Assembly: GCA_017466825.1 (NCBI GenBank)
Contig: JAFTTJ010000018.1
Span: 1 to 64,000, forward strand
DNA length: 64,000 nt
From: Clostridia bacterium
Lineage (GTDB): Bacteria; Bacillota; Clostridia; Christensenellales; Borkfalkiaceae
Reading direction: 5' to 3'
The notes below the pieces were generated by a model. The model did not search any database. It was not told where the DNA came from and saw nothing but the letters and a program-made list of their open reading frames with translations. The translations under genes were made by a program, and so were the position numbers. This document shows positions 58,650 through 64,000 of the stretch, one piece after another; the first letter of the stretch is position 1; every line of letters begins with the position of its first letter.

Positions 58650-61361
58650 ATGGGACTTATCAAATGGCTTCTCAGCATGGATTCCAGAAACAGTTTAAAA
58701 CGTATTAAAGCGCAAGCGGAAAAGATCATGGCTCTTTCGCCTAAGTACGAGCAGATGAGCGACGCTGAACTCAAAGAACAAACCCAAATTTTAAAGGGTA
58801 GATTGGCAAACGGCGAAACTTTAGACGGCATCTTAATCGACGCTTTCGCAGTCGTTAGAGAAGCGGCTTACAGAGTACTTAATATGCGCCACTATCTCGT
58901 TCAACTTATGGGTGGTATTTGCGTACACCAAGGCCGTGTTGCAGAACTTAAAACGGGTGAAGGTAAAACCCTTATGGCTACCTTGCCCGCATATCTTAAC
59001 GCCCTTTCAGGCAAAGGCGTACACTTAGTTACCGTAAACGATTACCTTGCTAAGCGTGACGCCGAGTGGATGGGAAAAATCTATAGATTTTTAGGTCTTA
59101 CCGTAGGCGTAAACGTACACGAACTCACCGACGATCAAAAGCGCGACGCGTACAACTGCGACATAACTTACGGTACTAATAACGAGTTTGGTTTCGACTA
59201 CCTTCGCGATAACCTTAAAAAGAGAATGAAGGACATGGTGCAAAGAGGACTTAACTTTGCAATCGTCGACGAAGTTGACTCGATTTTAATAGACGAAGCG
59301 AGAACCCCCCTTATCATTTCGGGTAGGGGCGCTAAGTCGTCAACCCTTTATCTTGACTGTAACAGATTCGTCAAGACCTTAAAAAGGGATGAAGACTACG
59401 TCGTTGACGAAAAGGATAGGACGGTTCAAATTACCGAAAACGGTTCTGAAAAGGCTGAAAAGTTCTTTGGTATCGAAAGTCTTTCGGACGTTGAACACGC
59501 AGACCTTAACCACCACATCCAACAAGCCCTTAAAGCGCATTTTATATTCAAAAGGGACACCAACTATCTAGTTAGCGACGGCGAAATCGTTATCGTAGAC
59601 GAATTTACCGGCCGTTTGATGATTGGTAGAAGATATTCCGAAGGCTTGCACCAAGCAATCGAAGCCAAGGAAAACGTTACGGTCAGAAATGAAAACAAGA
59701 CTCACGCTACCATTACCTTCCAAAACTATTTCCGTCTTTACGCCAAACTCTCGGGTATGACGGGTACTGCTAAAACTGAAGAAGAAGAATTTAAGACTAT
59801 CTACGGGCTTGACGTTTTGGAAATTCCCACCAATAAACCCGTACAAAGAGTCGACCTTCCCGACGTTATTTTCTCGACCGAAGCGGGCAAACTTAAAGCA
59901 ATCATCAAAGAAATTATTGAAAAACACGCTTTAGGTCAACCTATTCTCGTCGGTACGGTTACCGTTGAAAAGTCTGAAGAAATTTCAAGATGGCTCATTA
60001 AAAACAAGATTAAACACAACATATTAAACGCTAAAAACCACAAGCGTGAAGCGGAAATTATCGCCCAAGCAGGTAAAAAAGGCGCTGTTACTATCGCTAC
60101 CAACATGGCAGGTCGTGGTACGGACATTTTGCTCGGCGGTAACCCCGAATATCTTGCAAAGCAAGACCTTAGAAACGAAGGCGTTAGCGAAATGCTTATC
60201 GACCTTGCTACGTCCTACGCTCAAGACGTTTCGGACGAAGTAAAGGAAATTCGCGCGAGATATCAAGAATATTTTAAAGAACATTCCGAAGTTACCGAAA
60301 AGGAAAAAGCCGAAGTTATCCAACTCGGCGGTCTTCACATTATCGGTACTGAAAGGCACGAGTCAAGGCGTATCGACAACCAACTTCGCGGTCGTAGCGG
60401 ACGTCAAGGCGACCCCGGCTCGTCACTTTTCTATATTTCGCTTGAAGACGACCTTGCCCGCAGATTCGGCGGTGAAAGACTTCAAGGCATTTACAATATG
60501 TTCAAGATGAACGAAGACGACGCTTTGCAGTCAAAAATGCTTTCAAGGTCAATCGAAAACGCGCAAAGGACTATTGAAGGCAAAAACTTCGGTATAAGAA
60601 AGCACATAATTCAATACGACGACGTTATGAACACTCAACGTAAAATTATGTACGAAGAAAGAATGAAAGTTTTAAGGGGCGACAACGTTCACCAAGACGT
60701 TTTAAACCTTATTCCCGACTACGTAACCGAAATTATTGACGAAAACGTAAATGCAAGCGACGAGCCGTCTTCTTGGGATAAAGAAAAACTCAACAAAGCC
60801 CTTGAAATCAAGGCTCTTCCCCCCGAAACCAACTTTATAACCGACGAAATTTTAGAAAAATGGGATTACGGTTTTATCGTTAAAAAGACTATTGAAAAGG
60901 TTATCGAGTGCTACGAAGCCAAGATAAAGGCTATTGAAGACGACAACGAAGGCAGACCGGAAAACGAACAAATCGATTTTAGCGATTTTGAAAGATTTAT
61001 CTTCTTGCAAGTAGTTGACAAAAAGTGGATTGACCATATCGACGCAATGGATAAATTAAAGCGCGGTATTTCTCTTCGCGGTTACGCCAACGAAGATCCC
61101 ATCAACGCTTACAAAAAGGAAGGTCTTGCAATGTTTGAAGAAATGACGGCAAGCATTCAAGACGAAGTTACTTTATTGCTCTTAAAGTCGGAAATTAAAC
61201 GTAAAGAAAAAGTTGAAGAAAAACAAGAAGATTTAGTAGCGTCCGGCGGTAGTTTAGACAACTCTTCTCGCGGACCTATCGTCAAAACCGGCGTCGTCGG
61301 AAGAAACGAACCTTGTCCTTGTGGGTCGGGGAAGAAGTATAAGCATTGTTGCGGTCGTTAA
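58650..61361 (+). CDS. secA: Protein translocase ATPase SecA
   Basis: 903 aa. All SecA landmarks: RVAELKTGEGKTLMATLPAYL (Walker A), FAIVDEVDSILIDEARTPLIISG (DEAD box), preprotein cross-linking domain, RGTDILLGGNPEYL, GTERHESRRIDNQLRGRSGRQGDPG, helical scaffold, and the C-terminal zinc tail EPCPCGSGKKYKHCCG. It drives preproteins through SecYEG. I chose ATG 58650, with GGAG 8 bp upstream; an in-frame TTG at 58584 would add 22 atypical basic residues and lacks a good ribosome site. Confidence 0.97.
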   Translation: MGLIKWLLSMDSRNSLKRIKAQAEKIMALSPKYEQMSDAELKEQTQILKGRLANGETLDGILIDAFAVVREAAYRVLNMRHYLVQLMGGICVHQGRVAELKTGEGKTLMATLPAYLNALSGKGVHLVTVNDYLAKRDAEWMGKIYRFLGLTVGVNVHELTDDQKRDAYNCDITYGTNNEFGFDYLRDNLKKRMKDMVQRGLNFAIVDEVDSILIDEARTPLIISGRGAKSSTLYLDCNRFVKTLKRDEDYVVDEKDRTVQITENGSEKAEKFFGIESLSDVEHADLNHHIQQALKAHFIFKRDTNYLVSDGEIVIVDEFTGRLMIGRRYSEGLHQAIEAKENVTVRNENKTHATITFQNYFRLYAKLSGMTGTAKTEEEEFKTIYGLDVLEIPTNKPVQRVDLPDVIFSTEAGKLKAIIKEIIEKHALGQPILVGTVTVEKSEEISRWLIKNKIKHNILNAKNHKREAEIIAQAGKKGAVTIATNMAGRGTDILLGGNPEYLAKQDLRNEGVSEMLIDLATSYAQDVSDEVKEIRARYQEYFKEHSEVTEKEKAEVIQLGGLHIIGTERHESRRIDNQLRGRSGRQGDPGSSLFYISLEDDLARRFGGERLQGIYNMFKMNEDDALQSKMLSRSIENAQRTIEGKNFGIRKHIIQYDDVMNTQRKIMYEERMKVLRGDNVHQDVLNLIPDYVTEIIDENVNASDEPSSWDKEKLNKALEIKALPPETNFITDEILEKWDYGFIVKKTIEKVIECYEAKIKAIEDDNEGRPENEQIDFSDFERFIFLQVVDKKWIDHIDAMDKLKRGISLRGYANEDPINAYKKEGLAMFEEMTASIQDEVTLLLLKSEIKRKEKVEEKQEDLVASGGSLDNSSRGPIVKTGVVGRNEPCPCGSGKKYKHCCGR

Positions 61362-61407
61362 AAAATTTTTTTTAAAGCCTTATATACTTCGCCCCGCGTC
61401 GTTTACT

Positions 61408-61465
61408 GCAAGTGCTTGCCGACTGGGATGACCAACAAGGTCTATCCCATCCGTCAACCCCTTGC
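61408..61465 (+). ncRNA. Candidate structured element, hairpin 1
   Basis: Nested pairing: GCAAG/CTTGC, GAC/GTC, TGGGAT/ATCCCA, then tip GACC-AACAA-GGTC, with a single T bulged after GGTC. Compare hairpin 2 for the covariation. Whether it acts as RNA or DNA is unknown. Confidence 0.5.
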
Positions 61466-61543
61466 GAGCCTAGCGGTGCTCGTATCTAAGCCTTTAAACG
61501 AGTTTAAAGCCTTACATACTTCGCAAAAGTGCGTTACTGTGTC

Positions 61544-61591
61544 GCCTTCAAAACCTTGGTGACCAAAAAGGTCTACCAAGTCTTTTCAGGC
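61544..61591 (+). ncRNA. Candidate structured element, hairpin 2
   Basis: Nested pairing: GCCT/AGGC, AAAA/TTTT, CTTGGT/ACCAAG, then tip GACC-AAAAA-GGTC, with the same T bulge. The lower stems share almost no sequence with hairpin 1 but pair equally well. Confidence 0.5.
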
Positions 61592-61818
61592 TCACGAGCC
61601 TTGGCTAACTCGCATCTAAGCCTTTAAACGAGTTTAAAGCCTTATATACTTCGCAAAAGTTCGTTTACAAATCCTTGTAAAAAAACAAAAACGAGTTTTT
61701 CGTTGCAAAACAAAAAATAGCGGACTGTCAAAAACAAAAAGGAAAAATGCCAATTCAAAAAAGCGCAGTCCCTTTAACCGCCCCAAAAGGGCAAAATAAA
61801 TTTTTAAGGAGAACGATT

Positions 61819-62917
61819 ATGGTAAGATATGACGTTTACGAAGAAAAAGTTAGGGGACTTTACAAGACTTTAGAAGAGGCAGGATACTCTCTTTGACGTC
61901 GACAATCTCCGCATAAAATTAAAAGATTTAGAAGCCGAACTTGAAAAACCCGAAGTTTGGTCGGATATTAAAAAATCGGCGCAAATCGGTCGTGAAGCGC
62001 AGTCTGTTCGCAACAAACTCGAAGTTTACGACAAGGCTATGTCTGCGGTTTCGGACGCCGAAGTTATGATTCAACTTGCCCAAGAAGAGAACGACGAGAG
62101 CATTTTGGAAGAAGTCGACAGGGATTTAACCCTTGCCGAAAAAGAGATTGAAGAAATCCGTCTTCGTACCCTTCTTCGCGGCAAGTACGATTCTTGCGAC
62201 GCAATCTTAACCCTTCACGCTGGCGCAGGCGGAACTGAAGCGTGCGACTGGACGGAAATGCTTTACAGAATGTACATTTGCTACGCTGAAAAGCACGGGT
62301 TTAAACTCACCGAGTTCGACAGGCTCGACGGCGACGGCGCAGGGCTTAAATCGGTTTGTTTTAAACTTGAAGGTGATAACGTTTACGGTTATCTCAAAGC
62401 CGAAAAAGGCATACACAGACTTGTTAGAATTTCGCCTTTCGACGCCAACGCAAGAAGGCAAACTTCCTTCTCGTCGGTTGACGTTATGCCCGATATTCAA
62501 GAAGACGGCGATATAGAAATCCGCCCCGAAGACCTTAAAGTGGACACTTACCGTTCAAGTGGCGCAGGCGGACAACACGTCAACAAAACCGAATCAGCAA
62601 TAAGAATTACGCATATCCCCACGGGTATTATCGTCGCTTGCCAAAACGAGCGTAGCCAAATTCAAAACCGTGAGCAAGCAATGAGAATGCTTCGTTCAAA
62701 ACTCTTGGAAAAGAGAGAAGAAGAGCGTTTGGCGGAAGCGAGCGAAATTAAGGGCGAAATTAAAAAAATCGAGTGGGGCAGTCAAATAAGGAGTTACGTT
62801 TTCTGCCCGTACACTATGGTTAAAGACCACAGAACGGGTAGCGAAACGGGTAACGTCGACGCCGTTATGGACGGTGAAATCGACCAATTTATCATTGATT
62901 ATCTCAAAAAGAGTTGA
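61819..62917 (+). CDS. prfB: Peptide chain release factor 2, programmed +1 frameshift
   Basis: 365 aa after frameshifting. The first frame runs from ATG 61819 for 25 codons to CTT TGA (TGA at 61894-61896), the classic RF2 autoregulatory site; +1 slippage gives L-DVDNLRIKLKDLE and the rest. RF2 features: recognition tripeptide SPF (RISPFDANARR), GGQ in SGAGGQHVNKTES. It terminates at UGA and UAA. The upstream purine tract (AGGCAGGA) is farther from CTT TGA than in the Escherichia coli site. AAGGAG before the ATG; tsaD follows 2 bp after the stop. Confidence 0.96.
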
Positions 62918-62919
62918 TT

Positions 62920-63963
62920 ATGTACGCCGAAAAAATTAAAGATTATACAATAAAAAAAGACGCCGTTATCTTAGCAATAGAATCTTCTTGCGACGAAACG
63001 GCGGCTTCGGTTATAAAGGGCGGAAGAAAAATTCTTTCGTCCGAAATTATGAGTTCGTGTTTAGAACACGTGCGCTTTGGCGGAGTCGTGCCCGAAATTG
63101 CTTCAAGGGCGCATACTACTGCCATTTCGCTCGTAGTTGAAAAGGCCATAAAAAGCGCGAATATCACGCTAAGCGATATCGACGCCGTTGCCGTAACCTA
63201 CGGTTCGGGGCTTTTGGGCGCGTTGCTAGTCGGCGTTAGTTACGCCAAAACGCTTGCCTATTCGCTCGGCGTTCCGCTTATCCCCGTCAGCCACATAAGG
63301 GGGCATCTTTCGGCGGCGTATCTTGAAAACGAAGACTTAAAACCCCCGTTTATAAGTTTGCTTGCAAGCGGTGGACACACGGCGATTATCGTAGTAAAAG
63401 ATTACGACGATTACCAAATTTTGGGCGGTACTTTAGACGACGCCGTAGGCGAAGCCTTTGATAAAGTAGCAAGGGTTTTAGGGCTTTCCTATCCGGGCGG
63501 ACCAAACGTTGAAAACCTTGCCAGACAAGGCGCAAACGCCGTCAAATTGCCCAAAATGTTAAAGGGCGAAGGCGGTTACAATTTTTCATATAGCGGGCTA
63601 AAAACGGCGGTTATCAACTACGTTCACGGCAAAGACCAAAAGGGCGAAGTCGTAAATAAAGCCGACGTCGCTCACTCTTTCCAATGCTCGGCGTTAGATA
63701 TTTTGATTGAAAAGACCATTCTAGCGACTAAGGAATACGGCGTTTCTACGGTTACCGCAGGCGGTGGAGTCGTCGCAAACGGCTATTTAAGAGAAAACCT
63801 TACCTGCGCTTGTCAAAAGGCAGGGGTAAAACTCGTACTTCCGCCAAAATGGCTTTGTACGGACAACGCCGCAATGATTGGCGCGGAAGGTTATATCCAG
63901 TACCAAAAAGGCAACTTCGCCGATTTAAGTTTAAACGCAGTTGCAAGGATAAATTTCAAATAA
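62920..63963 (+). CDS. tsaD: tRNA N6-adenosine threonylcarbamoyltransferase TsaD
   Basis: 347 aa. N-terminal AIESSCDETAASVI, metal-binding H-x-x-x-H region ASRAHTTAIS and VSHIRGHLSAAYLE, phosphate-binding LASGGHTAI, and late GGVVANGYLRENL, all TsaD/Kae1 signatures. It transfers the threonylcarbamoyl group to A37 of ANN-decoding tRNAs. ATG 62920 lies 2 bp after the prfB stop, so translation is coupled; the TTG at 62914 overlapping prfB is less likely. Two residues precede the family start only slightly. Confidence 0.96.
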   Translation: MYAEKIKDYTIKKDAVILAIESSCDETAASVIKGGRKILSSEIMSSCLEHVRFGGVVPEIASRAHTTAISLVVEKAIKSANITLSDIDAVAVTYGSGLLGALLVGVSYAKTLAYSLGVPLIPVSHIRGHLSAAYLENEDLKPPFISLLASGGHTAIIVVKDYDDYQILGGTLDDAVGEAFDKVARVLGLSYPGGPNVENLARQGANAVKLPKMLKGEGGYNFSYSGLKTAVINYVHGKDQKGEVVNKADVAHSFQCSALDILIEKTILATKEYGVSTVTAGGGVVANGYLRENLTCACQKAGVKLVLPPKWLCTDNAAMIGAEGYIQYQKGNFADLSLNAVARINFK

Positions 63964-63967
63964 GCCT

Positions 63968-63990
63968 GCCTATAAGTCGATTATTTAGGC
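63968..63990 (+). repeat. Dispersed intergenic repeat, copy 10
   Basis: GCCTATAAGTCGATTATTT followed by AGGC: the clearest hairpin form, GCCTA and TAA pairing with TTA and TAGGC around GTCGA. It follows the tsaD stop. Confidence 0.7.
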
Positions 63991-64000
63991 AAAATATCTA

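Larger units (their letters stand above)
61371..61665 (+). repeat. Tandem array of 130-132-bp units with covarying hairpins
   Basis: Unit starts TTTAAAGCCTTATATACTTCGC at 61371, 61503 and 61633 (third unit truncated). Units end CTCG(T/C)ATCTAAGCC then TTTAAACGAG. The unit ends are near-identical, the middles largely different in sequence yet both fold as the same hairpin. No reading frame runs through it. It fills the 457-bp gap between secA and prfB. Confidence 0.85.

Noticed and set aside
61371..61665. CRISPR-like repeat array
   Set aside because: Units are 130-132 bp with only two full copies; the variable parts are self-complementary hairpins rather than spacers, and no cas genes are nearby.

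Overview
The window reads as chromosomal DNA from an AT-rich, endospore-forming member of the Clostridia, most likely an uncultured gut-type lineage. The evidence is spoIVA, a cytoplasmic MGDG-synthase-like glycosyltransferase, the DUF512-der gene pair, strong Shine-Dalgarno sites, TTGACA/TATAAT promoters and compact hairpin terminators. I could not run searches, so family names rest on motifs and remembered family features.

Layout. 0-24 kb is host backbone: the 5S rRNA end of an rRNA operon, a low-molecular-weight phosphatase, a lipid glycosyltransferase, DUF512 radical-SAM protein and der, a repeat-rich surface lipoprotein, spoIVA, a membrane protein, a zinc-ribbon trypsin-like protease, a short alaS, cysE-cysS with a small Cys-rich protein, serS, a polysaccharide deacetylase, an NCS2 permease, and two paralogous Pro-rich multi-pass membrane proteins. 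A short imperfect hairpin repeat (core GCCTATAAGTCGATTAT) sits in many of the intergenic gaps.

24.19-39.74 kb is a 15.5 kb integrative element inserted in the anticodon loop of a tRNA-Arg(CCU) gene. The 5' half (24164-24204) and 3' half (39732-39776) flank it and share an 11-bp core. The junction does not restore the host tRNA; instead a different, complete tRNA-Arg(CCU) lies just inside the left end. The element has an integrase, an excisionase-like protein, a repeat-rich non-coding region that may be an origin, a DnaC-like loader, a winged-helix replication protein and a large regulator-like protein, but no phage structural or conjugation genes. Its cargo is an HNH nuclease / membrane protein / caspase-like protease operon, a Bsp6I-type restriction-modification system with two extra PD-(D/E)XK-like proteins in the restriction operon, and orphan proteins.

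40.5-47.2 kb is a second defence block on the minus strand: XRE regulator, membrane coiled-coil protein, a nuclease-methyltransferase fusion of BcgI-like design, an HsdS specificity subunit and an OLD-family ATPase/TOPRIM nuclease, with no HsdR helicase. It shares an operator-promoter pattern with the integrative element.

47.6-64 kb returns to host-type genes: a NifX-like protein and a CoA-disulfide reductase with rhodanese domain, a stress or RNA-related cluster (nucleotidyltransferase, macro-HTH protein, VWA protein, RNA polymerase alpha-CTD-like protein), a frameshifted phosphatase, an ABC-F protein, galE, comFC, secA, prfB with its programmed frameshift, and tsaD. Between secA and prfB lies a tandem array whose two hairpins keep the same shape and tip while their lower stems covary. 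It is among the strongest candidates for something undescribed, with the HNH-membrane-caspase operon and the BcgI-like/OLD block.
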